The position numbers were made by a program, and so were the translations under genes. The notes under the pieces were generated by a model, which saw nothing but the letters and a program-made list of their open reading frames with translations, was not told the origin of the DNA and made no database searches. From Imperialibacter sp040222385 (lineage in GTDB: Bacteria; Bacteroidota; Bacteroidia; Cytophagales; Cyclobacteriaceae), in the NCBI RefSeq assembly GCF_040222385.1, contig NZ_JAVKDF010000021.1, forward strand, positions 1 through 64,000: a stretch of 64,000 bases of DNA. The letters run 5' to 3'. This document shows positions 49,533-59,638 of the stretch, in pieces. How positions within the stretch are numbered: the first letter of the stretch is position 1; every line of letters begins with the position of its first letter.

Positions 49533-50906
49533 ATGAGCGCTGAACTTCACAGGATACATTTTATTTCAATTGGTGGTGCTGTCATGCACAACCTCGCTAT
49601 AGAACTTAAAGAGAGAGGACTTGCAATAAGCGGTTCGGACGATGAAATTTACAACCCTTCAAGAGCTAATTTAGAAAAACATGGTTTGCTCCCCGCTACA
49701 TTTGGATGGGATGCCGGCAGAATAACAAAAGAGCTGGATGCCGTGGTAGTGGGCATGCATGCCAAAAAAGACAACCCGGAGCTGGCCAGGGCCCAGGAGC
49801 TGGGAATCAAAATCTACTCATACCCTGATTTCATACTGGAGCAAAGCCGGGCAAAACAACGAATAGTAGTAGCCGGCAGTCACGGAAAAACCACCGTTAC
49901 AGCGATGATCATGCACGTGCTTCAGCACGCCAAAAAGCCTTTCGATTACGTGGTGGGTGCTCATGTACCAGGTTTTGAACGCACCATCAGGCTAAGTAAC
50001 GCACCCATCATCATTATAGAAGGGGACGAATACCTCGCCAGCCCGCTTGATCCGACGCCAAAGTTCTTAAGATACGATCATCACATCGGCATCATTACAG
50101 GTTTGGCATGGGACCACATGAACGTGTTCCCCACCTTCGACGACTATGTAAAGCAGTTTGATAAATTTGCCGACGCTACTCCAAAAGCCGGCACACTTAT
50201 ATATAATGAAATGGATGACCTGGCAGTGGTTATTGCAGGCAAGGAACGTACGGATGTAAAACGAGTGGCCTATGGCACGCATCCTCATTCTGTCGTCAAT
50301 GGCAAAACGGTGGTTAACTACGGAGGCAAGGAGCTGGAACTCAAAATATTTGGTGACCACAACATGAGCAACATGCAGGCTGCTTTGTCTTTAGTCAAAC
50401 TGCTAAGCATTCCGAAAGACACCTTTTATGAAGCGATGGTCACGTTCACCGGCGCCGAAAAAAGGCTTAATAAAGTTGCTGAGAGCAATTCTACGACGGT
50501 TTTTTACGACTTCGCACATGCTCCATCCAAAGTGGATGCTACCGTTAAAGCGGTAAAAAAGATATACCCCAACCGGAAACTGGTGGCTGCCGTTGAGTTG
50601 CATACGTTCAGCAGTCTCAACAAAGATTTTATCCCCACCTATAAAAACACCCTTAACGCAGCCGACAAAGCTGTGGTGTTCATCAATCCTCACGTCCTTG
50701 AAGCCAGGGGTATTTCCGAAATTGATGAGACTTTTCTGCGCAAATCATTCAACAGAAATGACCTCACGTTCGTTACTAACATCAATAAACTGAAGACGCT
50801 CTTCGAAGAGTCGAAAGGCGCTGATACAAATTTTCTTTTTATGAGTTCAGGCAATTTTGAAGGAACCGATATGAAAGCCTTCGCCAATGAACTTACTCAA
50901 CCCTAG
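49533..50906 (+). CDS. mpl: UDP-N-acetylmuramate:L-alanyl-gamma-D-glutamyl-meso-diaminopimelate ligase
   Basis: 457 residues of the Mur ligase family. Mpl re-uses the murein tripeptide during cell-wall recycling. Seen are the start HRIHFISIGGAVMHNLA, the ATP loop VAGSHGKTTVTAM, the metal-binding EGDEYLAS and the FYDFAHAPSKVDATVK segment in the C-terminal domain. MurC would begin differently and is usually with the mur cluster. The exonuclease gene follows after 3 bases. Confidence 0.92.
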   Translation: MSAELHRIHFISIGGAVMHNLAIELKERGLAISGSDDEIYNPSRANLEKHGLLPATFGWDAGRITKELDAVVVGMHAKKDNPELARAQELGIKIYSYPDFILEQSRAKQRIVVAGSHGKTTVTAMIMHVLQHAKKPFDYVVGAHVPGFERTIRLSNAPIIIIEGDEYLASPLDPTPKFLRYDHHIGIITGLAWDHMNVFPTFDDYVKQFDKFADATPKAGTLIYNEMDDLAVVIAGKERTDVKRVAYGTHPHSVVNGKTVVNYGGKELELKIFGDHNMSNMQAALSLVKLLSIPKDTFYEAMVTFTGAEKRLNKVAESNSTTVFYDFAHAPSKVDATVKAVKKIYPNRKLVAAVELHTFSSLNKDFIPTYKNTLNAADKAVVFINPHVLEARGISEIDETFLRKSFNRNDLTFVTNINKLKTLFEESKGADTNFLFMSSGNFEGTDMKAFANELTQP

Positions 50907-50909
50907 TAA

Positions 50910-51716
50910 ATGACACTCAAACTTAAGAACCCCCTGGCGTTTTTTGACCTGGAAACAACCGGGATCAATATTTCGAACGACAGGATTGTAGAAATTTCCA
51001 TTGTGAAGCTACTTCCCTCCGGGGAAAGAGTTACGAAAACACAGAGGATCAATCCACAAATGCCAATCCCGCTTGAAAGCAGCCTTATCCATGGCATTTA
51101 TGATGATGACGTAAAAGACGCCCCAACATTTAAGGAAGTGGCCAAGTCGTACGCTGCCTTTCTGGAAGGATGCGACCTGGCCGGCTTCAATATTTTACAG
51201 TTCGACGTGCCATTGCTTGTGGAAGAGTTCCTGAGAGTGGACGTTGACTTCGATCCAAGTAAAAAGAAGCTCGTGGATGCTCAGAAAATTTTTCACCTGA
51301 TGGAAAAGAGGACACTGGCAGCAGCTTATAAGTTCTACTGCGGAAAGGAACTATTGGACGCACACAGCGCTGAAGCCGACACCATGGCCACTCTGGAAGT
51401 ACTTTTGGCTCAGGTAGAAAGGTACGAAGGGCAGGAAGTAGTCAGCACTCGTGGGGAGCATCTGGGAAAAGTAGCCAACGACGTGGCTGCCCTACACGAA
51501 ATCACGGCGAGCAACATGGTCGACCTGGCAGGCAGAATTGTCAGGAACGATGCAGGCATTGAGGTATTCAATTTTGGAAAGCACAAAGGCCGTGCAGTTG
51601 AAGACATTTTCAGTCAGGAGCCCTCCTACTACGACTGGATGATGCGGGGAGATTTCCCAATGGACACGAAGAAAAGGCTGACCGAAATAAAACTTCGGGG
51701 ATTCAACAAAAAGTAG
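50910..51716 (+). CDS. DEDDh 3'-5' exonuclease with DUF3820-like C-terminal domain
   Basis: 268 residues. The exonuclease core has ExoI AFFDLETTGINIS, ExoII GFNILQFDVPLL and ExoIII DAHSAEADTMATLE with its histidine, as in DNA polymerase III epsilon. The C-terminal part (FNFGKHKGRAVEDIF, YYDWMMRGDFP) matches the small domain often fused to these exonucleases. It probably trims DNA or RNA ends. Co-transcribed with mpl. Confidence 0.9.
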   Translation: MTLKLKNPLAFFDLETTGINISNDRIVEISIVKLLPSGERVTKTQRINPQMPIPLESSLIHGIYDDDVKDAPTFKEVAKSYAAFLEGCDLAGFNILQFDVPLLVEEFLRVDVDFDPSKKKLVDAQKIFHLMEKRTLAAAYKFYCGKELLDAHSAEADTMATLEVLLAQVERYEGQEVVSTRGEHLGKVANDVAALHEITASNMVDLAGRIVRNDAGIEVFNFGKHKGRAVEDIFSQEPSYYDWMMRGDFPMDTKKRLTEIKLRGFNKK

Positions 51717-51862
51717 TTTCGGTTAGTTATTTCCTAACGAAGAGAGTAATAATTGCTATTTTGATAATAATAGAGCTAAAAATTGAGTTTTAGAAAGCTT
51801 TACTCTTTTGGCGTTGCCTTTCTTTGTATATTAGTGATCTACAAAATAAGCAGCCTCTAAGT

Positions 51863-54043
51863 ATGCCAAAAACCATCATTGTTTCTAACCGTCTTCCGGT
51901 CAAAATAAAAATTGAAAAGAACGAATTTAAGACAAGACCAAGCGAAGGAGGCCTGGCAACTGGCCTGGGCTCTATCTACAAGAAGGGAAACAATATTTGG
52001 CTGGGGTGGCCTGGGCAACCGATAAAGAAAGAATCAGACAAGACGAAAATCACAGCCCAGCTCAAGAAAGACAACATGGCACCCGTGTTTCTCACTCAAA
52101 CGGAGATTGAGGAGTTTTATGAGGGGTTTAGTAATGAAACGCTCTGGCCCAACTTTCACTATTTCAATCAGTTCGCTGTCTATAACACCGGTCTGTGGAA
52201 AGCCTACCAAAAGGTCAATAGAAAGTTTGCCAAAGAAATAGCCAAAATTGCTTCACCCGATGACACCATCTGGATTCACGACTATCAGCTACTGCTGGTG
52301 CCTCAGATGGTTCGTGAAATGTTCCCACGCATCAGTATCGGCTTTTTTCTACATATACCCTTCCCGTCTTTCGAATCGTTCAGGCTCCTGCCCTGGCGCC
52401 GTGAGTTGCTGCTTGGCATGCTGGGCTCCGATTTCCTCGGTTTTCATACCTATGACGATATGCGGCACTTCCTGTCGTCGGTAAACAGGTTGGCAGGTTT
52501 TGGCAATTCAAATGGCAAAATGACGGTCAATAACCGAATAGTAATGGCCGATGCATTGCCAATGGGTATTGACTACGACAAATACGCCAGCGAAGCCTCC
52601 CACCCCGACACACTCACGAAAGAGGTGAAGTTCAGAGCCTCGCTGGGAGATGTAAAACTTGTGCTTTCCATTGATAGACTTGATTATTCAAAGGGAATCC
52701 CTCAACGACTTCGGGCCTTCGAAATGTTTCTGGAACGATATCCCGAATGGCGAGACAAAGTATCTGTTGTCATGATAGTGGTACCTTCCAGAGATCAGGT
52801 GGAAATGTATAAGCAACTGAAAGAGGAAATTGACCTATTGGTTGGCCGAATCAACGGAAAATTCAGCAGACTTGCCTGGACACCCATTCACTACTTCTAC
52901 AGGTCATTTGAACTTTCATCTTTATCGGCTTTCTACAGAATGGCCCATGTTGCTTTGGTAACGCCTATGAGAGACGGCATGAACCTGGTGTGCAAAGAAT
53001 TCATCGCCAGCAAACTCGACAAAAAAGGCGTCCTTATCCTTAGCGAAATGGCGGGCGCATCAAAAGAGCTCTCCGATTCTATCCTCATCAATCCTAACGA
53101 TATGGAGGAACAGGTAGAAGCGATCCATCAGGCGTTAACGATGCCTGAAGGCGAGCAAATTACCCGGATGACCAGCATGCAGGAGTCGCTCAAGCGGTAC
53201 AATATTCACCATTGGGTCAATCTGTTTTTCGACCGGCTTGGGCTGGTAAAAGCTGAGCAAAAAAGTCTCGAAACGAAACTTGTTGACAAGGAAACTTCGC
53301 AAAAGCTGTTCAAAGACTACAAAAAGGCCTCCACCAGGCTTATCTTCCTCGATTACGACGGCACATTGACTGGTTTTTCTGGCAACCCTCAGCATGCGAT
53401 TCCTGACGCCGAACTTCACAGTATTATCAAGTCGCTAACGGCGAACAAAAAGAACAGGGTGGTCATCATCAGTGGCCGTGACAGGCAAACACTGGAAGGC
53501 TGGTTGGGCCGATACCCCGTCGACTTCATTACAGAGCATGGTGCGTGGCTGAGAGAAATCGGCTCTGAATGGGAAACTATTGCTGCCATGGACGCTTCCT
53601 GGAAAAGAAACATCATGGAAGTGATGGAAGGGTACGTTAACAGGACGCCGGGCTCATTTGTTGAAGAAAAGGAATTCTCTCTGGTTTGGCACTACAGAAA
53701 GGTAGAAACCGGGCTTGGGGAGCTCAGAACACGTGAGCTGACCAGCCACCTGAAATACATCACTGCCAATATGCCGCTGAATGTGCTGGAAGGCAACAAA
53801 GTGGTGGAAGTGAAAAATGCTGAAATTAACAAAGGCCGGGCTGCCACACTTTGGCTGGAAAAGTTTCCAAGTGACTTCGTGCTAGCAGTTGGCGATGACT
53901 GGACCGACGAGGACACCTTCAAGAGCATGCCCGACAAGGCATACTCCATAAAAGTAGGCAGCACCTATTCTGCAGCCAAATTTAATATCCCGTCCGTTGA
54001 AGACGTACGCAAGCTATTAAAACAACTAGCGGATATTGTTTAA
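51863..54043 (+). CDS. bifunctional trehalose-6-phosphate synthase/phosphatase
   Basis: 726 residues. The first 460 are the GT20 synthase (IIVSNRLPVKI, WIHDYQLLLVPQM, LDYSKGIPQRLRAFE) that joins glucose from UDP-glucose to glucose-6-phosphate. The last 240 are the HAD phosphatase with Asp497 and Asp499 in FLDYDGTLTG and the metal Asp pair in VGDDWTDEDTF. One protein thus makes trehalose, an osmoprotectant. A TTG at 51824 opens the frame, but the ATG at 51863 gives the family start. The stop interlocks with the GH15 gene. Confidence 0.95.
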   Translation: MPKTIIVSNRLPVKIKIEKNEFKTRPSEGGLATGLGSIYKKGNNIWLGWPGQPIKKESDKTKITAQLKKDNMAPVFLTQTEIEEFYEGFSNETLWPNFHYFNQFAVYNTGLWKAYQKVNRKFAKEIAKIASPDDTIWIHDYQLLLVPQMVREMFPRISIGFFLHIPFPSFESFRLLPWRRELLLGMLGSDFLGFHTYDDMRHFLSSVNRLAGFGNSNGKMTVNNRIVMADALPMGIDYDKYASEASHPDTLTKEVKFRASLGDVKLVLSIDRLDYSKGIPQRLRAFEMFLERYPEWRDKVSVVMIVVPSRDQVEMYKQLKEEIDLLVGRINGKFSRLAWTPIHYFYRSFELSSLSAFYRMAHVALVTPMRDGMNLVCKEFIASKLDKKGVLILSEMAGASKELSDSILINPNDMEEQVEAIHQALTMPEGEQITRMTSMQESLKRYNIHHWVNLFFDRLGLVKAEQKSLETKLVDKETSQKLFKDYKKASTRLIFLDYDGTLTGFSGNPQHAIPDAELHSIIKSLTANKKNRVVIISGRDRQTLEGWLGRYPVDFITEHGAWLREIGSEWETIAAMDASWKRNIMEVMEGYVNRTPGSFVEEKEFSLVWHYRKVETGLGELRTRELTSHLKYITANMPLNVLEGNKVVEVKNAEINKGRAATLWLEKFPSDFVLAVGDDWTDEDTFKSMPDKAYSIKVGSTYSAAKFNIPSVEDVRKLLKQLADIV

Positions 54044-55821
54044 AGGAAACTAGGGCTATCCAGCTTTCTCGCAATTCTGTTAGCGGCATTCAGGAGTCCC
54101 ACATGGCTATAAGCCTGTGGGAAATTGCCCCACATGCTCCCATCACTTTCTGCCACATCTTCGCTCAGCAGTCCCACATGGTTGGCATAAGCAATTGTGT
54201 TTTCAAAAGTCTTGATCGCTTCATCCAGACGGCCTACGCAAGCCAAGGCCTCTACGTACCAGAAGGCGCAAATAAGGAAAGTGGTTTCTGGGCTACCGAA
54301 GTCGTCCACGTGCTTATACCTGTAAAACAAGCCACCTTTCCCCTTCAATTCGGCCTCCAGGGCTATCAGGTGGTCGTTGGCCCGCTTGGTGTCTCCTTGA
54401 AAATAATTCATCATGATGAGCTGCAAGGTACTGGCATCCATCCTTTCGACACCAATGGCCTGGGCATATCCTTTCTTTGACGGCACATAGCACTCTTCTA
54501 TTTTTTTGGCTGACCTTTCCATCAGCTTCTGAGCCTTCACTCCCATTATCTGATCGCCGTTGTGCTTAGCTATCTTGACTGCAGCAGCGCTCCCTGCCCA
54601 GTGAAACAGATAGGTGTAGCAGTGTTTCTGCGCCAGATTACGGAACTCCCACAGGCCCGCATCCGGCTCGTCCATGGTGTTTTCGATCATCTCGAGTGCC
54701 TGATATACAAGTTTCAACGAATCGGAACGTTCTTTTCCAATAAACCGACGATCGGTGTACAGCGGCAACAAAGAAACCAGTACCTGACCGTAAACATCAT
54801 TCTGAATATGTGTGTAGGCGTCATTGCCTATCCTAACCGGCCCATTGCCCATGTAACCTTTGAGTGGCAGGATCTCTTCAATCAAATTAGAGCTCTCACT
54901 AATACCATAAAGGGGCTGAAGTCGGCCTTTGTGTGTAGCGCTTGTATTAAGAATATACTGGAAGTATTTTTCCAACTCCTCAAAGTGACCAATACTATTA
55001 AAAGCAGTGAGGGTATAGTAGGTATCCCGCATCCAGCAGAATCTGTAGTCCCAGTTTCGGCCAGTACCGGGAGCTTCAGGCAAACTGGTTGTAGTGGCAG
55101 CCAAAATGGCGCCCGTATCTTCGTATTGATGTATCTTCAAAGCGAGCATTGACCTGATCACCTGAGACTGGTAAAAATCATAGATCGACGTGCTCTTTAC
55201 CCAATTTCTCCAATAGTTAATCGTACGGCTCAAAAAAGCTTCTACAGTTGCTACCAAAGGGGCTTCAAGTGGGGGACCAAAAGTAAATACAAGGTATTTG
55301 GTTTCATTCAGCACAAACGCCTCATCCTCCATTACATAGGTAAGTGGGATATTTGTTGTCAATCTCACATTGCCGTCGAGGCCCAAAAACCTGATATGAT
55401 TGCTTCCCTGGCTTTGTTCTGGCACTATTTTTCCGTAGTCACCTCTGGGCTCACACTCCACCTTTATCCTTGGATTTCCCTGAATCGGTTCAATTTTTCT
55501 TACCATCATCAACGGCTTGTAATACCTGTCGTTCTGGTAGAATCTGGGCGCAAAATCAGTTACAAGAAATTTACCGTCAGCGGCTTCCACCTCAGTACAA
55601 AGCACATTGGTGTTCTCAATATAGTACTGATTAAAAGTTGCATTTGGTTCACATGGGATCACAGAAAACTCCCCTCCCTTTTCCTCGTCAATCAGACTTC
55701 CAAAAATGAAGCTGGAGTCAAATCTTGGCCAACACATCCAAACTATATTAGTGTTTTTGTGGATGTGAGCTGTGAAAGCGCAGTTTCCAATCACTCCAAA
55801 ATCATACGTATGTCTGTTCAT
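54040..55821 (-). CDS. GH15 family glycoside hydrolase (glucoamylase/trehalase-like)
   Basis: 593 residues from the ATG at 55821. The frame continues to 55974, but the MNRHTYDFGVIGNC start matches the family. An N-terminal beta-sandwich (1-240) precedes the (alpha/alpha)6 barrel with YRFCWMRDTYYTLTAFNS, the GH15 core motif; acidic residues in IEEILPLKGYMG and ESDGSMWGNFPQ are in catalytic regions. No signal peptide. Next to trehalose synthase, a cytoplasmic trehalase or alpha-glucan hydrolase is likely. Confidence 0.88.
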   Translation of the reverse strand: MNRHTYDFGVIGNCAFTAHIHKNTNIVWMCWPRFDSSFIFGSLIDEEKGGEFSVIPCEPNATFNQYYIENTNVLCTEVEAADGKFLVTDFAPRFYQNDRYYKPLMMVRKIEPIQGNPRIKVECEPRGDYGKIVPEQSQGSNHIRFLGLDGNVRLTTNIPLTYVMEDEAFVLNETKYLVFTFGPPLEAPLVATVEAFLSRTINYWRNWVKSTSIYDFYQSQVIRSMLALKIHQYEDTGAILAATTTSLPEAPGTGRNWDYRFCWMRDTYYTLTAFNSIGHFEELEKYFQYILNTSATHKGRLQPLYGISESSNLIEEILPLKGYMGNGPVRIGNDAYTHIQNDVYGQVLVSLLPLYTDRRFIGKERSDSLKLVYQALEMIENTMDEPDAGLWEFRNLAQKHCYTYLFHWAGSAAAVKIAKHNGDQIMGVKAQKLMERSAKKIEECYVPSKKGYAQAIGVERMDASTLQLIMMNYFQGDTKRANDHLIALEAELKGKGGLFYRYKHVDDFGSPETTFLICAFWYVEALACVGRLDEAIKTFENTIAYANHVGLLSEDVAESDGSMWGNFPQAYSHVGLLNAANRIARKLDSPSFL

Positions 55822-55938
55822 TTCAGTTAACGGTCTTTTAAACGAATTCTTAAAAAGGGGCTTTTTGACTAAAGATACAAGCCTTGATTGCAAAGAGCAG
55901 GCGAATGACCTAATTTCACTTTTATCGAAAGTAAAATA

Positions 55939-56904
55939 ATGGTCGAACTGGTCAATATTACTAAACTCTACCACAAAAAACCTGTAGTAAACGATGTTTC
56001 TCTTTTAGTTCCGAAGGGGCAGACACTGGTGCTACTCGGCAAGAGTGGTTCCGGCAAAACCACTCTCCTGAAAATGATTAACCGATTGATTGAACCCGAT
56101 GAAGGAAATGTTCTCATCGACGGAGAAAACATTGCCAACCGGTCAGTGGAGGAACTCCGCAGGAACATTGGTTACGTGATCCAGGCTATTGGCTTGTTTC
56201 CGCACTGGACTGTGGCCCAAAACATAGCGACCGTGCCGGCTTTGATTGGCTGGCCGAAAGACAAAACCTCGTCAAGGGTATCGGAGCTACTGGAGCAAAT
56301 GGGACTACCGCCACGGTTCGCCTCGAGGTACCCGCATGAGTTGAGCGGTGGGCAGCAGCAACGAATCGGTGTAGCCAGGGCTCTCGCCGCCAACCCATCG
56401 TTGCTTCTTATGGACGAGCCTTTCGGGGCGCTAGACCCAATCATAAGAAAGGAGATACAGTCCGACTTTCAACACCTTAGCATCTTCAAAGAAATGACGA
56501 AGATCGTGGTCACTCACGACGTCAAAGAAGCTTTCTATCTGGGTGATGAGGTAGCACTCATTGACGAGGGGAAAATCATTAAAAAAGCCACACCCAGAAA
56601 CTTTCTATTCAATTCAACGAGCAACCTGGTTAAGGGCTTCATCGGGGAAGATGCATGGTCGCTCAAACTTTCACAAGTGGCACTTTCAGAAGTCATTTCC
56701 TTTCTGGCATTTGCGAAGGACTCCGCAGAAGAGGTATTGATTTGTCATACAGATGAAAAGCCATTCAGCCGGATATTTTCTATGGTAAATTCTGACCAAC
56801 AACAAGTAAAAATAATCGACGACAGCGGGCTTGTAGGGCATGCATTTGTGGGCGACTTAAAAGCTTCATTTCTCAAATTCGAAAGCCAACTGGTAGCAGA
56901 CTGA
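55939..56904 (+). CDS. OpuC-type osmoprotectant ABC transporter, ATPase
   Basis: 321 residues. Walker A GKSGSGKTTLLKM, signature LSGGQQQRIGVARALA, Walker B LLLMDEPFGALDP and the switch histidine in VVTHDVKEAF are intact. The C-terminal 70 residues are the place of CBS domains in OpuCA/ProV, here much degraded. It would drive uptake of glycine betaine or a related quaternary amine. Its stop overlaps the start of the permease gene (TGATG). Confidence 0.92.
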   Translation: MVELVNITKLYHKKPVVNDVSLLVPKGQTLVLLGKSGSGKTTLLKMINRLIEPDEGNVLIDGENIANRSVEELRRNIGYVIQAIGLFPHWTVAQNIATVPALIGWPKDKTSSRVSELLEQMGLPPRFASRYPHELSGGQQQRIGVARALAANPSLLLMDEPFGALDPIIRKEIQSDFQHLSIFKEMTKIVVTHDVKEAFYLGDEVALIDEGKIIKKATPRNFLFNSTSNLVKGFIGEDAWSLKLSQVALSEVISFLAFAKDSAEEVLICHTDEKPFSRIFSMVNSDQQQVKIIDDSGLVGHAFVGDLKASFLKFESQLVAD

Positions 56905-58472
56905 TGATCGAGTTTCTAAAAGATAATATTGGCGAAATAGGTGAGCAAGCAATGGAGCACTTGTGGCTTTCGGGGATCTCCATTTTTCTATCCTGTGTAG
57001 CCGGAATAAGTCTTGGATTGGGTCTCACCAGGAATCAGAAATTGGCGGGCTTTTTCATTGGTGTCACCGGAGTCATGCAAACCATCCCAAGCCTTGCCAT
57101 GCTTGGCTTTTTCATTCCCTTCCTTGGCATTGGAAAGCTGCCTGCCATTGTAGCGCTGTTTTTATACGCATTGCTACCCATAGTGAGGAACACTTACACG
57201 GGCATTCAGAATATTGATGCAAATATCAGAGAGGCCGCCGTTGCGATGGGCATGACACGCTATCAATTGCTGATGAAAGTAGAGTTTCCCCTGGCGCTGC
57301 CGGTGATTTTTGCAGGAATCCGGACAGCCACGGTAATCAATGTTGGTGTAGCTACCTTGTGCGCACTTATTGGTGCCGGGGGACTTGGAGAGTTTATTTT
57401 TAGGGGGATCACTCTCAACTCTACTTCTATGATCCTCGCTGGAGCCATTCCGGCATCGCTATTGGCCATTTCTCTGGACTATGCACTATCGCTTGTGCAG
57501 AAAAATGTAAGAAAGAGGTTGTGGCCATTTATTGCGGGAATGGCTATTGTGGTAAGCATCTACCCCGTCTGGGCCAGCCTGAGTCAAACCAACAATAAAG
57601 TAGGCCTGGTCGCTGGCTTCAACTCGGAATTTATGAACAGGGCTGATGGCTGGCCTGGGCTAAGCGAAGCTTATGACCTGCAACTACCAGCAGTAGAGCT
57701 GGAAATAACACTGATGTACGAAGCGCTGAAGAACCAGGAAGCCGACGTTATTGCTGGCTTCACCACTGATGGCAGAATTCAGTCCTTCAACCTCCGGGTA
57801 CTGGAGGACGACCTGCATTATTTTCCGCCCTACTATGCCGCACCCATTGTCAAGCTGGCAACGCTCAAAGAGTATCCACTGCTGGAAGCTTCTCTTGAAA
57901 AGCTGGAGGGCAAGATACCAAAGGAGTTGATTGCGTACCTTAACCTGAAGGTCGATCAGCATGAATTCACCATCGAGCAGGCTGCCGATAGCCTGCTTTC
58001 AGCAGTAACGAGGGGAGTTTTTGTTAACAATCGTTCTGCGTCCGGCAAAGAAAGGCTGGTTATTGGCTCCAAAGCTTTCACGGAAAGCTACATCCTGGCA
58101 GCTTTTCTTTCGAGGTATATCGAAGCTACTACCTCCTACCGAACCGATCTAAAGCTAGGCTTCGGAGGCACCAAGCTACTTTTCGATGCCTTCATTAGCG
58201 GCGACATCAAGCTTTATCCCGAATACACAGGCACAGCTTTGCTGGTTTTCGTTCAGCCCGACAAAACTGTTATTGACTCCTTGCTTCAATCACCGGAAAA
58301 GATTCATACTTTTACCAATAGAGAATTAAAAGAAGACTTTGGTGTTGTAATGCTGCCTTCGTTTGGGTTCAACAATACAACGGCCCTGATGATGAGAGAG
58401 GAGTTGGCAAATCAGCTTGGCATTGTCTCTATCAGCGACTTGAAAAATTACATCAATCGTTTTGATCAGTAG
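56904..58472 (+). CDS. OpuC-type permease fused to a permuted substrate-binding domain
   Basis: 522 residues. Residues 1-225 are the permease with six membrane helices and the EAA loop (REAAVAMGMTRYQLLMKVEF, 109-128). The rest is a QAT/OpuCC-type binding domain, but its halves are in the reverse order: 232-370 matches the usual C-terminal half (NRADGWPGLSEAYDL, DVIAGFTTDGRI, FPPYYAAPIV), and 383-522 matches the usual N-terminal half (LVIGSKAFTESYILAA, LYPEYTGTAL, FGFNNTTALMM). The protein ends where the usual first half ends. The binding domain is therefore on the periplasmic side, tethered to the last helix. Confidence 0.9.
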   Translation: MIEFLKDNIGEIGEQAMEHLWLSGISIFLSCVAGISLGLGLTRNQKLAGFFIGVTGVMQTIPSLAMLGFFIPFLGIGKLPAIVALFLYALLPIVRNTYTGIQNIDANIREAAVAMGMTRYQLLMKVEFPLALPVIFAGIRTATVINVGVATLCALIGAGGLGEFIFRGITLNSTSMILAGAIPASLLAISLDYALSLVQKNVRKRLWPFIAGMAIVVSIYPVWASLSQTNNKVGLVAGFNSEFMNRADGWPGLSEAYDLQLPAVELEITLMYEALKNQEADVIAGFTTDGRIQSFNLRVLEDDLHYFPPYYAAPIVKLATLKEYPLLEASLEKLEGKIPKELIAYLNLKVDQHEFTIEQAADSLLSAVTRGVFVNNRSASGKERLVIGSKAFTESYILAAFLSRYIEATTSYRTDLKLGFGGTKLLFDAFISGDIKLYPEYTGTALLVFVQPDKTVIDSLLQSPEKIHTFTNRELKEDFGVVMLPSFGFNNTTALMMREELANQLGIVSISDLKNYINRFDQ

Positions 58473-58545
58473 GGCAATAAGTCATATTTTAACAACCTGA
58501 TACCTTAAAAAATGCGGAAGACAGTTCCGAGCTAATCGACCAAAA

Positions 58546-59634
58546 GTGGCTGCTAGAGATCAACAGAATAAACACCTAAAACATGGCCTTGAAATTGCAG
58601 GAGGGCTAGTGATCTATTTTATCCTGATAGCTCTGCTGGTGGAATTCGAAAATGACAGCAATCAGGCCTCGATAACAAACTTTTCGAATGCCATCTGGTT
58701 CTCAATAGTGACACTAACTACCGTTGGTTACGGAGACATCTATCCAATAACTATTTATGGAAGAGTTATTGGCTATATATTCCTCTTTATAAGCCTGGGT
58801 ATTTATGGTCTTTTAATTGGTCAATTCACAACACTTATGACAACTATTAAAGAAAATAGCAAATTGGGCTATGGCGGCACTTCCTTCGAAGATCATGCTA
58901 TTATCATTGGATGGAACGATTTTGGAAAAGCAGTCGCAGATCAGCTCGTTGGGGTAGGGAAAAAAGTAGCTATCATAACTGACAAAGCCACTGACATCGA
59001 TATTATTAAGGAGAAGTACCGGAGCGCCAGACAAAACATCTACACGCTTTATGCTGACTATCAAAACCTCGATATGTTGTCGAAAGCGAATATTGAAGAC
59101 TCTTCAATCGTGTTCATTAACTTTGAAAATGACACAGAGAAACTGGTCTATGTACTGAATTTGAAAAAGCTGTACTCCAGCTTACGTTTTGTTGTGACAC
59201 TCGACAATGCTAACCTGCGCAACACATTCCTAACGGCAGGAGTAACAAACACCATCTCCAAAAACGAAATAGCCTCCAAGCTACTTGCCAGCTACATGTT
59301 TGAGCCAGATGTGGCTGAATACAGCGAAGACATCATGTCGATTGCTGAAACTGACGGAGACTACGATATCAAGCAATTGATTGTAACCGAAAAGAATCCA
59401 TACCTCAACAAACCCTATCAGGCAGTGTTTTTTGACATCAAAAAGCGATTCAATGTAATCCTGATCGGCTTGAGCAAACTGGAGGCTGGTGGCAAGCGGA
59501 AGCTCCTTAAAAACCCAACTGATGAGCAGAAAATAGAAATGGGAGATTATATGATTATGATCCTCAACAAGAAGTCATATCAAGCCCTCCGCAATGTCTT
59601 CCAGATTGACGAAGGCTATGTTAAAAAACTATGA
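58546..59634 (+). CDS. potassium channel with RCK/TrkA domain
   Basis: 362 residues from a GTG at 58546; no in-frame ATG is near. Two membrane helices (19-33 and 73-97) enclose a pore loop with the selectivity filter TVGYGD (59-64). A Rossmann-type RCK (TrkA-N) domain follows (AIIIGWNDFGKAVADQL, about 118-134), with a C-terminal TrkA-C-like part. It lets potassium through under nucleotide or ion control. It lies downstream of the OpuC genes on the same strand. Confidence 0.9.
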   Translation: MAARDQQNKHLKHGLEIAGGLVIYFILIALLVEFENDSNQASITNFSNAIWFSIVTLTTVGYGDIYPITIYGRVIGYIFLFISLGIYGLLIGQFTTLMTTIKENSKLGYGGTSFEDHAIIIGWNDFGKAVADQLVGVGKKVAIITDKATDIDIIKEKYRSARQNIYTLYADYQNLDMLSKANIEDSSIVFINFENDTEKLVYVLNLKKLYSSLRFVVTLDNANLRNTFLTAGVTNTISKNEIASKLLASYMFEPDVAEYSEDIMSIAETDGDYDIKQLIVTEKNPYLNKPYQAVFFDIKKRFNVILIGLSKLEAGGKRKLLKNPTDEQKIEMGDYMIMILNKKSYQALRNVFQIDEGYVKKL

Positions 59635-59638
59635 TCCT

